A stretch of 64,000 nt of DNA from RGIG2041 sp045652745 (GTDB taxonomy: Bacteria > Bacillota > Clostridia > UBA1381 > UMGS1253): NCBI GenBank assembly GCA_045652745.1, contig JAZRUW010000004.1:62001-126000 (forward strand). Reading direction: 5' to 3'. The notes under the pieces are model-generated. The model saw nothing but the letters and a program-made list of their open reading frames with translations. It did not search any database and had not been told where the DNA came from. Each line of letters begins with the position of its first letter. The stretch's first letter is position 1. Positions 8,439 through 17,185 of this stretch are shown piece by piece. The translations under genes were made by a program, and so were the position numbers.

Positions 8439-9071
8439 TCAATCCATAGTCGCACTGCCAAGCGGGATGATTTCCTTTTCCAACTTCTGTGCATTTGTGC
8501 TGCAATACATAATTTCAAGATCGCCATTCTCCAAAATTTTCACTGCTTCCAATGCCATACTCGGCACCGCAAATGGTGCAAAATCTCTGTGCACTTCCCG
8601 ATAATATTTTTCCTTGTCAAAAATATCCTGTATGATTAAAACGGTTTTGTTTTTTTCGTCTAAGGACATATAAATAACTTTTCCATCCTCGCAGACGAGC
8701 GAACGATTCCAAAAAGATTCTCCGGAAAACAGGTCTTTATTTATATCATAATATCTGTACAATTGTGCATTACTCCCATGGCTTGTCTGAATTTCCAGCA
8801 AGCCGCCCGGCAGTAACTCAATGCAAGGTTGTCTGCCAACCTCTTCTTTGCAAGCTACCCTGCCGTCCTTGGTATAAATGACATATTCGTACAACTGTGC
8901 TCCGGCAGTAGATTTATCGGTAATCTCAAAATATTTAGTTTCTTCAATGAGATTGTTTTGTTGATCTTTTTGTCGCTCTGCTACATTGTTTCTCCATCCG
9001 CATTCTGCACAAACCAGCAATGCACACAGCAAGCCTAAGATGAAAAATACCCGTCTTTTGAGCATCTTCAT
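8439..9071 (-). CDS. N-terminally anchored protein, partner of decayed effector-like gene
   Basis: A 210-residue protein with a basic start and hydrophobic segment at about residues 5-22, then a soluble, probably beta-rich domain. The cysteines near the end of the hydrophobic stretch (LLVCAEC) only loosely fit a lipobox, so it could be a lipoprotein or be anchored by an uncleaved segment. It starts 9 bp after the stop of the decayed modular gene at 9081-9669, exactly the spacing of the anchored protein at 32585 from its effector-like partner. By that parallel I infer an immunity or accessory role. No known family is recognised, and the sequence does not resemble the 32585 product. Confidence 0.7.
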   Translation of the reverse strand: MKMLKRRVFFILGLLCALLVCAECGWRNNVAERQKDQQNNLIEETKYFEITDKSTAGAQLYEYVIYTKDGRVACKEEVGRQPCIELLPGGLLEIQTSHGSNAQLYRYYDINKDLFSGESFWNRSLVCEDGKVIYMSLDEKNKTVLIIQDIFDKEKYYREVHRDFAPFAVPSMALEAVKILENGDLEIMYCSTNAQKLEKEIIPLGSATMD

Positions 9072-9080
9072 GTCCCTTTC

Positions 9081-9669
9081 TTACTTGTATTTGTAAAACC
9101 TAAATGCATTTTTATCAATGTTGGGGCTAACATATACTTCTTGTAACTCCGAAAAATTCCACAATGGTTTGCTCCCAACGGGCGCCATACTTTGCGGACT
9201 ATAAAACAATGTGCTGCCATGAGTAATATCGTACTCATAACCACAATACACATCCATTACTTGTTCAATAAGTTTTTCATATGTGTTGTTTGTATAATCT
9301 CTGTTATTCATATAATTCATAGCCTTGTTGTATTCATAAATGTACCGAGTCCATCACCCGGATAATAGTCTTTCGTAATTCCGTTAATGGTTATTGTTGC
9401 TTTTTTAGCGGAAGCATTCCACTTGATAGTTCCCCCGTGTGCAAGCACCGCATGTTGCGCTTGTACGTACTTCGAACTACTCTTCTTTGCATCAGCTACT
9501 CTCTTTTGATATTCACGCTCGCCTTCTTTGTCGCCGAGCCTGCAACCTCGTCACCATCGAAAGCCGATAAATTAAGCTGTGTTCTTGTGCTTTCAGTATA
9601 CCTCTTTTTGCTTTCTTTGTCCAGCGGAAATGTCGTGGACCAATTGATGTTTATAGTGTTATACATCAT
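9081..9669 (-). pseudogene. Decayed modular effector-like gene (paralogue of 31124-32575)
   Basis: The start is intact: AAGGA site, ATG at 9669 or 9666, then MYNTININWSTTFPLDKE, matching the start of the 31124 gene. At about 9531-9536 the reading frame jumps: after DEVAGSA the next homologous segment, GDKEGEREYQKRVA, is in another frame. Aligned to the intact paralogue, this equals a 223-bp deletion between two GGCG tetranucleotides. A second frameshift near 9333-9345 separates a part ending GDGLGTF from a last open stretch of about 85 residues. The C-terminal part contains TIKWNASAKKATITING, like stalk-type repeats, and YDITHGSTLFYSP, which loosely recalls the C-terminus of SleB-like cell-wall hydrolases. 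It differs completely from the C-terminus of the intact copy. Confidence 0.8.
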
Positions 9670-9695
9670 TATTTTTTCCTTTTTAAATTTGTGTT

Positions 9696-9766
9696 CGTAG
9701 GGGCGATTCACGAATCGCCCGCGAATATCGCATAAATGCACGGCATGAGCAAGCCCCTGCCCTACG
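9696..9766. repeat. Pair of palindromic CCCCTACG-type repeats upstream of the pseudogene
   Basis: Two units: 9696-9721 (CGTAGGGGCGATTC with its reverse complement) and 9741-9766 (core GGGGC..GCCCC-like, ending CCTACG). In the minus direction they form the leader of the decayed gene at 9669. The same pair in the same order precedes the 31124 gene and the 52.8-kb remnant. Confidence 0.85.
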
Positions 9767-9808
9767 GTGTTGGGTTAAATTTGTGGGACAAAGTATCATC
9801 ACATCAAA

Positions 9809-9832
9809 AAAGGAACGCATATGCGTTCCTTT
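9809..9832 (-). terminator. Intrinsic terminator of metA
   Basis: Perfect 12-bp arms AAAGGAACGCAT/ATGCGTTCCTTT without a loop (about 10 pairs if a tetraloop forms), followed by T6 on the minus strand, directly after the metA stop. Confidence 0.85.
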
Positions 9833-9835
9833 TCA

Positions 9836-10753
9836 TCATTGAATTTCTTCGATATTATACGGTGTAATCTGGTACACAAAATAGTTAAGCCAGTTAGCGT
9901 AAATCAAACTGGCATGCGAGCGCCAGCGCATCATCGGCGGCTTGGTCGGGTCGTCGTCCGGATAATAGTTTTTCGGAACATCAATCGGCAAACCCTTATC
10001 TACATCTCGCATATATTCTTTGTGGAGGGTATCTGCATCGTATTCGCTATGGCCGGTCACGAAAATCTGCTTGCCGGCCTTGGTAAATACGATATACACA
10101 CCCGCCTCCGGCGATTCGGACAAAATCTCCAGTTCCGGTACTTTTTCAATATCTTCGCGCAAAACCGTCGTATGGCGCGAATGCGGCACATAAAACGAGG
10201 AGTCAAAACCGCGCATCAGTTTTGCCGTCGGGCGGTTCACGCCGTGCTCAAACACGCCGAACATTTTTTTGTCGAGCGGCTGCTTTTGGATTCCGTAATG
10301 GTAGTAAAGTCCCGCCTGCGCGCCCCAACAGATATGGAAGGTAGACGTTACATTGGTTTTCGACCACTCCATAATCTCACAAAGCTCTTCCCAGTAATCC
10401 ACCTCTTCAAATGCCATGTTCTCTACCGGCGCGCCGGTGATAATCATACCGTCGAATTTGCGGTCGCGAATCTGGTCAAAGGTTTTATAAAATGTCAAAA
10501 GATGCTCCTGCGCCGTATGTGTGGAATGGTGCGTGCTCATGTGCACAAACTCCACGTCCACCTGCAAAGGCGAGTTACTTAAATAACGCAAAATCTGCGT
10601 TTCGGTTACGACTTTCGTCGGCATCAGATTGACAAATACCAATTGCAACGGACGGATGTCCTGGTGCATGGCAACGGTCTCCGTCATTACAAATATGTTT
10701 TCACTTTCCAACTGAGCGACTGCCGGCAGCCCATCCTGAATCTTGATTGGCAT
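9836..10753 (-). CDS. metA: Homoserine O-acetyltransferase (MetA family)
   Basis: A 305-residue MetA-family enzyme that acylates homoserine for methionine synthesis. The catalytic cysteine is C142 in FHICWGAQAG. Residue 111, in TGAPVE, is glutamate; in this family Glu at 111 goes with acetyl-CoA and Gly with succinyl-CoA, so an acetyltransferase is predicted despite the usual name homoserine succinyltransferase. The ATG at 10753 is chosen for its AGGAGGTC site; longer readings have no RBS. No SAM riboswitch is evident in the short leader. Confidence 0.92.
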   Translation of the reverse strand: MPIKIQDGLPAVAQLESENIFVMTETVAMHQDIRPLQLVFVNLMPTKVVTETQILRYLSNSPLQVDVEFVHMSTHHSTHTAQEHLLTFYKTFDQIRDRKFDGMIITGAPVENMAFEEVDYWEELCEIMEWSKTNVTSTFHICWGAQAGLYYHYGIQKQPLDKKMFGVFEHGVNRPTAKLMRGFDSSFYVPHSRHTTVLREDIEKVPELEILSESPEAGVYIVFTKAGKQIFVTGHSEYDADTLHKEYMRDVDKGLPIDVPKNYYPDDDPTKPPMMRWRSHASLIYANWLNYFVYQITPYNIEEIQ

Positions 10754-10852
10754 AGCACCAAGACCTCCTTTTTTATGGAATAAAAATAACAATACAGCCA
10801 TCTTACCACAGACGCCTTTTTCTGTCAAGTCAAACACATTTCAGGCTTAAGC

Positions 10853-10883
10853 AAAATCCTGAGTCAATTTGACTCAGGATTTT
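10853..10883 (-). terminator. Intrinsic terminator of htpG
   Basis: A perfect 13-bp stem (AAAATCCTGAGTC and complement) with an AATTT-type loop, just after the htpG stop. It may also work on the plus strand. Confidence 0.8.
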
Positions 10884-10887
10884 CAGA

Positions 10888-12759
10888 TTACTGCATTAAG
10901 TCGCACATATCATTGGTAAATGCAACCGGGTCCTCCGGGGCGATACCTTCGATGAGCTGGGCGGCGGTGTAGAGCACACCGGCAACCTTGGCAAGCTTGT
11001 CTTTGTCGGATGTAAACAATGCCTGCAGTTTTGCAAACACCGGATGGTTTACGTTGATTTCCAGTACGCGCTGTGCCTTGACCTTCTGGTCATTCGGCAT
11101 CTGGCTGAGTACCTTTTCCATTTCAATGGAAATATCGCCGATGCTGGAAATGCACACCGGATGGCTCTTGAGGCGGGTAGTTGCTTTGACATCTTCCACT
11201 TTGCCGTCAAGCGCCGTCTTGATTTCGGCAAGCAAATCCTTATTTTCTTCGTTGGCCTTGCCGAGTTCTTCTTCGTTTTCGAGTTTTAAGTCCGCATCGG
11301 ATACCGACTTAAACGGCTTTTCCTTGTAAGCGGTCATAATCTTCATAAGGAATTCGTCCACGTCTTCGGTCAGATACAAAATCTCAAACCCGCGCTCACG
11401 CACTGCTTCCACCTGCGGCATTTTGTCAATCTTGTCTACGCTCTCACCCGATGCATAGTAGATACAATCCTGACCCTCGGCGAGTCGCTCGATGTACTCA
11501 TCCAGGCTGACGAGTTTTTTCTCTTTGGAACTCGCAAACAAAATCAAATCCTGCAAAAATTCCTTTTCCATGCCGTAGTTGTCATAGATGCCGAATTTAA
11601 TCGGACGGGCAAATGCGGTATAGAACTGCTCATATGCCTCACGGTCGTTTTTGAGCATCGACAAAAGTTCGGATTTAATCTTTTTCTTTAAGTTTGCGGC
11701 AATTGCCTTGAGCTGACGGTCATGCTGAAGCATTTCGCGGGAGATGTTTAATGACAAATCTGCCGAATCCACCAAGCCGCGTACAAAACCGAAGCAATCC
11801 GGCAAGAGGTCTTCGCACTTATCCATAATCAGTACGCCGTTGGAGTACAGTTCCAGACCCTTTTTAAATTCCTTGGTGTAGTAATCAAACGGTGCGTGCT
11901 TGGGAATAAACAACAGCGCCGTATAACTCACAAGGCCGTCTGCGCTTGTGTGCACAATCTTGGCCGGTGCATCAAAATCAAAGAACTTGTCTTTGTAAAA
12001 GCCCTGATATTCCTCATCGGTAATTTCGCTTTTGCTCTTTTTCCAAAGCGGCACACGGCTGTTTAATACTTCCAGTTCCTTATAAGTTTCGTATTCGTCC
12101 TCGCTGCCTTCTTTTTTGCGCGACTTTTCCACTTCCATCTGAATCGGATGCTTGATGTAGTCAGAATACTTTTTTACCAGACTGCGCAGCGTATAAGCTT
12201 CCAGATAACGGCTGTACTTTTCATCCTCGGTATCTTCTTTTAAAGACAGCGTAATCTGCGTGCCGCACTCCGCCTTTTCGCACGGCTTGATTTCATAGCC
12301 GTCCGCACCGGTGGACTGCCACATATAGGCTTGGTCACTGCCATACTTTTTCGTCACAACGCTTACGCAATCCGCCACCATAAAGGCAGAATAAAAGCCG
12401 ACACCGAACTGACCGATAATGTCCACATTTTCCTCAGCTTCATTTTCCTTTTTAAATGCAAGCGAGCCGCTCTTGGCAATCGTGCCGAGGTTTTCTTCGA
12501 GCTCCTTTTCATCCATACCGATACCGGTATCCGTGATGATTAAGAGCTTCTTTTCCTTGTCCGCATCAATGCGGATATAGAAATTCTCGCGGTTAAATTC
12601 AATATTTTCATCCTTTAAGGACAAATAATACAGCTTGTCAATCGCATCGTTTGCATTGGAAATCAATTCGCGCAGGAAAATTTCCTTGTGCGTATAAATC
12701 GAGTTAATCATCATATCCAAAAGCCGTTTCGACTCGGATTTGAACTGTTTTTTTGCCAT
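10888..12759 (-). CDS. htpG: Molecular chaperone HtpG (Hsp90)
   Basis: A 623-residue Hsp90-family ATPase that assists protein folding in the cytoplasm. The GHKL ATP site is seen in ELISNANDAIDKL, DTGIGMDEKEL and GQFGVGFYSAFMV. Length matches bacterial HtpG, with middle and C-terminal domains following. The ATG at 12759 is chosen because GAGGAG lies 9 bp upstream; another in-frame ATG at 12768 abuts that site. Expression is probably controlled by HrcA through the CIRCE element in the leader. Confidence 0.97.
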   Translation of the reverse strand: MAKKQFKSESKRLLDMMINSIYTHKEIFLRELISNANDAIDKLYYLSLKDENIEFNRENFYIRIDADKEKKLLIITDTGIGMDEKELEENLGTIAKSGSLAFKKENEAEENVDIIGQFGVGFYSAFMVADCVSVVTKKYGSDQAYMWQSTGADGYEIKPCEKAECGTQITLSLKEDTEDEKYSRYLEAYTLRSLVKKYSDYIKHPIQMEVEKSRKKEGSEDEYETYKELEVLNSRVPLWKKSKSEITDEEYQGFYKDKFFDFDAPAKIVHTSADGLVSYTALLFIPKHAPFDYYTKEFKKGLELYSNGVLIMDKCEDLLPDCFGFVRGLVDSADLSLNISREMLQHDRQLKAIAANLKKKIKSELLSMLKNDREAYEQFYTAFARPIKFGIYDNYGMEKEFLQDLILFASSKEKKLVSLDEYIERLAEGQDCIYYASGESVDKIDKMPQVEAVRERGFEILYLTEDVDEFLMKIMTAYKEKPFKSVSDADLKLENEEELGKANEENKDLLAEIKTALDGKVEDVKATTRLKSHPVCISSIGDISIEMEKVLSQMPNDQKVKAQRVLEINVNHPVFAKLQALFTSDKDKLAKVAGVLYTAAQLIEGIAPEDPVAFTNDMCDLMQ

Positions 12760-12779
12760 ACTTTTCATCTCCTCTGTTT

Positions 12780-12806
12780 TTAGCACTCTCGCACGCGGAG
12801 TGCTAA
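12780..12806 (-). promoter_or_regulatory. Perfect CIRCE element (HrcA operator)
   Basis: TTAGCACTC, nine bases, GAGTGCTAA: an exact match to the CIRCE consensus. It lies at the transcription start of htpG, just downstream of the promoter, so HrcA bound there would block htpG transcription until heat shock. Confidence 0.95.
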
Positions 12807-12811
12807 AAAGT

Positions 12812-12839
12812 ATTATACACCTTTTCGCAAAAAAGTCAA
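12812..12839 (-). promoter_or_regulatory. SigA-type promoter for htpG
   Basis: On the minus strand, TTGACT (12839-12834), a 16-bp spacer and TATAAT (12817-12812), immediately upstream of the CIRCE element. Confidence 0.8.
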
Positions 12840-12943
12840 CTGTTTGGAGAAATGTTAAAAATTTCTTAAAAAGTAATTTTTCTGTTTTCTTTTGGACAAA
12901 TTTATTGTATGATATATTGTAGAATGATTTTGGAGGAGAGATC

Positions 12944-13657
12944 TTGAAAAAGACGAGTCTGATACTTTTACTTTGCGCGGCGCTTGCGCTGTTCGGCTGT
13001 GCAAAGCCGCAGGAAGCACCGGTGAGCACACCGAAGACCGATATAGAAAAAGCACCCGACTACGGCAGTGTGTTTGCGCGCGCCGAAGCCGGTGATTTTT
13101 ACAGCCGCACGGACGGCGAAAAAACCTATATTACTTGCCAAAACGGCCAAGCGGCAGACGAGGTCGCCGTTTTAGACGGCAGTTGGCGGTTTTCGCTCTG
13201 CAAACCGACACAAAGCTATGATTTCCTGCTTTTTGACGGCTATAAAGAAACCGCGCATGGCTATCGTGGCAGTGTGTTTATGTATGTAAAAGAAACCAGC
13301 AACTTTGCGGCGCTCTTTGATGTGCCGACAAGCAACACCGTACTTCTGCCGTCAGAGGATGAAAATTATGCAGACTTGGCGTGGGTTCTGTTGCCGGACG
13401 AAAATACGCCGCGCCTTGTCCCCATAAACTTACGCGACGGCAGTACGGAAACGGGACAGATTGTATCGCTTGCCGAAACCGAATATGTCACCGAAGGCGA
13501 AAGCGTGCTCCCGACCTTAAAGGTTTCGGATGAAACACCCCTGCAAATCCGGATAGAGAATAAAACCTACGAAGGCAGTAGTGTTCTGTCCACCGTTTCG
13601 TATATCTATGATTTTGAAAAAAACAAGCTGACAAAACTTGTTGAGGAGGAAAAATAA
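12944..13657 (+). CDS. Putative lipoprotein of unknown function
   Basis: A 237-residue protein starting at a TTG codon behind TTGGAGGAGAG. The signal peptide ends in a lipobox LFGC with C19 as the acylated residue, so it should be tethered to the outer face of the membrane. After a short linker the rest is a soluble domain with many beta-like stretches; I recognise no family. Its stop abuts the deoC start and supplies that gene's RBS, so the two are coupled, although a functional tie to deoxyribose metabolism is not evident. Confidence 0.8.
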   Translation: MKKTSLILLLCAALALFGCAKPQEAPVSTPKTDIEKAPDYGSVFARAEAGDFYSRTDGEKTYITCQNGQAADEVAVLDGSWRFSLCKPTQSYDFLLFDGYKETAHGYRGSVFMYVKETSNFAALFDVPTSNTVLLPSEDENYADLAWVLLPDENTPRLVPINLRDGSTETGQIVSLAETEYVTEGESVLPTLKVSDETPLQIRIENKTYEGSSVLSTVSYIYDFEKNKLTKLVEEEK

Positions 13658-14302
13658 ATGCAACTGAACAAAACCATTGACCATACCATTCTCAAGGCGG
13701 ACGCAACCACCGCAGACGTACTGCGTCTGTGCGCAGAGGCAAAAGAGTACAACTTCGCCTCCGTTTGCGTAAATACGTGCCACGCAAAAACCGTGGCCGA
13801 AGCACTTGCCGGCAGTGACGTAAAAACCTGCTGCGTTGTGGGCTTTCCGCTCGGCGCTATGACAAGTGCGGCAAAGGCCTTTGAGGCAAAAGAGGCTGTC
13901 GAAAACGGCGCACAGGAAATCGATATGGTCATCAACATCGGCGCGCTTAAAGAAGGCAACGATGCCTTTGTGGAAGCCGATATCCGCGCGGTAGTGGAAG
14001 CATCCAAACCGGCGATTGTCAAAGTCATTATCGAAACCTGCTATCTGACGGACGAAGAAAAAAAGCGTGCCTGCGCACTCGGCGTGCAGGCAGGTGCAGC
14101 ATTTGTAAAAACCTCCACGGGGTTTGGCACGGGCGGTGCGACGCCCGAAGACGTCGCTTTAATGAAAGATAGCGTAGACGGCAAGGCACTTGTCAAGGCA
14201 TCGGGCGGCATCCGCACCAAAGCAGATGCACTCGCGATGATTGGCGCCGGCGCAGACCGCATCGGCGCAAGCGCGGGCATTCAAATTGTAACGGAAGAAT
14301 AA
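13658..14302 (+). CDS. deoC: Deoxyribose-phosphate aldolase
   Basis: A 214-residue class I aldolase that splits 2-deoxyribose 5-phosphate into glyceraldehyde 3-phosphate and acetaldehyde in deoxynucleoside salvage. The Schiff-base lysine is K151 in FVKTSTGF, with proton-relay residues at DMVINIG (D89) and the later lysine in VKASGGI. It starts directly after the lipoprotein stop, with GAGGAGG in the preceding codons. A phosphatase of the histidine-phosphatase superfamily follows after 14 bp. Confidence 0.95.
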   Translation: MQLNKTIDHTILKADATTADVLRLCAEAKEYNFASVCVNTCHAKTVAEALAGSDVKTCCVVGFPLGAMTSAAKAFEAKEAVENGAQEIDMVINIGALKEGNDAFVEADIRAVVEASKPAIVKVIIETCYLTDEEKKRACALGVQAGAAFVKTSTGFGTGGATPEDVALMKDSVDGKALVKASGGIRTKADALAMIGAGADRIGASAGIQIVTEE

Positions 14303-14316
14303 ACGGAGGGCTACAT

Positions 14317-14961
14317 ATGAAAACCAGAGTTTATGTTGTGCGCCACGGCGAAAGTCAGGGCAATGTAGAAGACAAATTTAACGGACACATCAATTATGAT
14401 TTAACCGTACGCGGCCATGCGCAGGCGGAATGTACAGCAAAGTTTTTAGACGATTATCCGATTGATGTAATTTATGCAAGCGATTTAAACCGCGCCTTTC
14501 ACACTGCCGAGCATACGGCAAAGCACAAGGGGCTGGAGGTCATCCCAAGCAAGGCGCTTCGTGAAATCAACGGCGGCGCCTACGAGGGCATGCTGTATAA
14601 AAGCATCATTGACCACTATCCCAAAGAGTTTTATACATGGATAAACGATATCGGCAACAGTTATTGCCCCGGCGGCGAAAGCATCGCCGAGCTTGCCGAG
14701 CGCATCACCGCCGAGGTAAAACGCATCGTAGATGAAAACCGCGGCAAAAATATTTTAATTGCCACCCATGCTACACCGGTGCGTGTACTCACCTGCAACT
14801 GGATGGGTATTCCGATTCGTGAAATGGGCAAAACGGATTGGGTCAATAACGCCTCGGTCTGCATCGTTGACTATGACGAAAATGACAATACGGAAATCGT
14901 GGCTTACAACCTGCATGAACACATTGGTGAATTAAACACGTTCTTACCGAAGGACATATAA
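14317..14961 (+). CDS. Histidine phosphatase family protein (phosphoglycerate mutase-like)
   Basis: A 214-residue member of the histidine phosphatase superfamily with the catalytic RHGESQGN motif (H10 is the phosphorylated residue), the second arginine in DLNRAFHTA, and the distal histidine in ATHATPVRVL. Such proteins are often named GpmB but most are broad phosphatases; the substrate is not visible. RBS ACGGAGGG precedes the ATG. It is the last gene of the deoC unit. Confidence 0.85.
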   Translation: MKTRVYVVRHGESQGNVEDKFNGHINYDLTVRGHAQAECTAKFLDDYPIDVIYASDLNRAFHTAEHTAKHKGLEVIPSKALREINGGAYEGMLYKSIIDHYPKEFYTWINDIGNSYCPGGESIAELAERITAEVKRIVDENRGKNILIATHATPVRVLTCNWMGIPIREMGKTDWVNNASVCIVDYDENDNTEIVAYNLHEHIGELNTFLPKDI

Positions 14962-14995
14962 AAACAGCGAGGAATGAAAGATTCCTCGCTGTTTT
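14961..14995. terminator. Bidirectional intrinsic terminator
   Basis: A perfect 15-bp stem (14961-14975 with 14981-14995), loop GAAAG, with A-rich and T-rich flanks. It separates the convergent phosphatase and spoIVA genes. Confidence 0.9.
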
Positions 14996-14998
14996 ACT

Positions 14999-16468
14999 TT
15001 ACAGTATAATACAAATCAGACCGCCGCTGCCTTCGTTGATGATGCGTGACAGCGTTTCCTGCAATTTAATTTGCGCATCGTCCGGCATACGGCCGAGTTT
15101 GGTGCGCAATCCTTCGTTTACAAGCTCGTGCAAAGACTTGCCGAAGATATTCGACTCCCAGATTTTCTTCGGGTCGGTATCAAATTCGCTGAGCAGATAC
15201 GACACAAGCTCCTCGGATTGCTTTTCCGAGCCGACAATCGGACTAACCTCGGTTTCGATGTCGGCGCGAATCATATGAATTGACGGTGCGCTTGCACGCA
15301 GTTTGACACCGAAGCGGTTGCCCTGACGCACAATTTCCGGCTCTTCTAAGGTGAGTTCATCAATCGTCGGCGTAACAATGCCGTAGCCTTTTTGACTGAC
15401 CTCCTGCATCGCGGCCGCAACACGGTCATAATTTCGCTTCGCCTCGGCCAAGGCGCAAACCGTCGAAATCAGCGCCGCTTCGCCCTCAATCTTAAGACCG
15501 GATAACTCGCCGAGCACCTCGTAAAGTAAATTTTCGGGCGTTGTGAGCGAAAGCACGGCGCTGCCATCGCCAAGCTCAATTTTACTTACATGCGCATCGC
15601 TGACAAAATCATAGTCTTCGAGCTTTTGCGCTGTTCCGGCTATGTCACCGACGAAACGAATATCCTGCGTTGTCGCAAGCGCGGCATCAAACATCTGCTT
15701 TTTGAGCGGATGCTCCGCATCCAGACCGTCGAGCCAGCGCGGTGTTTCAATTAAAATTTCACTGATAGGGAACCGATAAAGTACCTGTTCCAAAATGCGC
15801 GCAATATCCGCCTTATCCAGTTGCGAACAGTTGACAGGCATCACCGTTTCCCCGTATTTCTCACTAAGAGATGCTGCAAGTGCAAGTGCCGCCGCAGAGG
15901 TCGGGTCGGCACAGTTTAATAGCACCGCAAATGGCTTTCCGATTTGCTGAAGCTCACGGATAACCCTTTCCTCAGCATCAACGTAAGCCATGCGGTCCAA
16001 CTCGGAAAAACTGGCATCCGTTGTCACCACCAAACCAATGGTCGCGTGCTCAAATATTACCTTTTGCGTGCCGATTTCCGCCGCACGGTCAAACGGAATT
16101 TCATAATCATACCACGGGGTCTGCACCATGCGTGCCTGCCCGTCCTCCGTATGTCCGGCCGCTCCGTCCACCATATAGCCGACGCAGTCAATCATGCGCA
16201 CGCGCATGCGCACACCATCTGGATTTGTAATCTCCACTGCCTCGTTCGGCACGAATTTCGGCTCCGTGGTCATAATGGTTTTACCTGCCGCACTCTGCGG
16301 CAACTCGTCACGGGCACGCGCCGCCGCAAATGTATCGTCCATTTCCGGCAGTACCAACGTATCCATAAACTTTTTAATGAGTGTCGATTTTCCCGTGCGC
16401 ACGGGACCGACCACGCCGATGTAAATGTCGCCCTGCGTACGCTGTGCAATATCCTGATAAATGTTCAT
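14999..16468 (-). CDS. spoIVA: Stage IV sporulation protein A
   Basis: A 489-residue ATPase that polymerises on the forespore surface as the base of the spore coat. The Walker A motif GPVRTGKST (21-29) and the N-terminal start MNIYQDIAQRTQGDIYIGVV are characteristic, and length matches Bacillus SpoIVA (about 490). The very C-terminus, GSGGLICIIL, matches the conserved end that anchors the protein through SpoVM in Bacillus. The gene stands alone, between a terminator on each side. A SigE promoter is expected, but I could not place one with confidence. Confidence 0.96.
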   Translation of the reverse strand: MNIYQDIAQRTQGDIYIGVVGPVRTGKSTLIKKFMDTLVLPEMDDTFAAARARDELPQSAAGKTIMTTEPKFVPNEAVEITNPDGVRMRVRMIDCVGYMVDGAAGHTEDGQARMVQTPWYDYEIPFDRAAEIGTQKVIFEHATIGLVVTTDASFSELDRMAYVDAEERVIRELQQIGKPFAVLLNCADPTSAAALALAASLSEKYGETVMPVNCSQLDKADIARILEQVLYRFPISEILIETPRWLDGLDAEHPLKKQMFDAALATTQDIRFVGDIAGTAQKLEDYDFVSDAHVSKIELGDGSAVLSLTTPENLLYEVLGELSGLKIEGEAALISTVCALAEAKRNYDRVAAAMQEVSQKGYGIVTPTIDELTLEEPEIVRQGNRFGVKLRASAPSIHMIRADIETEVSPIVGSEKQSEELVSYLLSEFDTDPKKIWESNIFGKSLHELVNEGLRTKLGRMPDDAQIKLQETLSRIINEGSGGLICIIL

Positions 16469-16599
16469 AACCCTCCGTACCTTTCCTTTCGCAAATCTAA
16501 GCGCCTTAAGCCGATGCGTTAGTATCTGCTTAAGCCCTGCGTTTGTACATATATATTTTGCCTGTCCTCGGATTATGACTTTTTTCCTATCTCTACAAA

Positions 16600-16623
16600 A
16601 AAAGAGTGCTCACGCACTCTTTT
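16600..16623 (-). terminator. Intrinsic terminator after pgsA
   Basis: Stem AAAAGAGTGC/GCACTCTTTT with a 4-base loop and a T-run on the minus strand. It overlaps the pgsA stop codon and marks the end of the hprK-to-pgsA gene run. Confidence 0.85.
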
Positions 16624-17158
16624 TAAGTTCTTTCTGATAGTTTATGTAAGCGGCGATGTAGGAAACAAACGCCATATAATTTGCACCGACAATCGAAACG
16701 GCCACCCATAAGGCCTGCACTTCATTTAACGGAACCACACGCGGGAACAGCAAAATCAGCGTACAGGCAAAGCTGACAAAGCACGCAATTTTACCAAACC
16801 AGTTCGCCTGCGTGATGATGCCGCTTTTGTAAAGCACCAGCGCACCGATGCCCAGCAAAAGTTCCTTGATGCCGACCAAAATCACGACCCAAACCAGAGA
16901 GTAATGCGTATGAAATGCAAGGCAAATCAGCGCCGTCAGCTGCATTGCCTTATCCGCAATCGGGTCAAGTGCCTTGCCCAGATTTGTGACCATATTAAAC
17001 TTTCGTGCAATAAACCCATCGAGCACATCCGTAATAAATGCAATAACCAAAACCGCCATTGCATAATACTGCGCACCCTCCACCGGCATCATATACACCA
17101 GTAAAAATACGGGCATCAGACAAAGCCTGATACAGGTCAGTATATTTGGTATACTCAT
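16610..17158 (-). CDS. pgsA: CDP-diacylglycerol--glycerol-3-phosphate 3-phosphatidyltransferase
   Basis: A 182-residue integral membrane enzyme making phosphatidylglycerol phosphate. The CDP-alcohol phosphatidyltransferase motif is complete: D44, D47, G48, A51, R52, G61, D65 and D69 in the DxxDGxxAR...GxxxDxxxD arrangement. Several membrane helices follow. The family includes other alcohol acceptors, but the N-terminus MSIPNILTCIRL and length fit PgsA. It sits 27 bp after pfkA. Confidence 0.9.
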   Translation of the reverse strand: MSIPNILTCIRLCLMPVFLLVYMMPVEGAQYYAMAVLVIAFITDVLDGFIARKFNMVTNLGKALDPIADKAMQLTALICLAFHTHYSLVWVVILVGIKELLLGIGALVLYKSGIITQANWFGKIACFVSFACTLILLFPRVVPLNEVQALWVAVSIVGANYMAFVSYIAAYINYQKELKKSA

Positions 17159-17185
17159 ACCCTTTTCCTCCCCCGATTTTAAACC

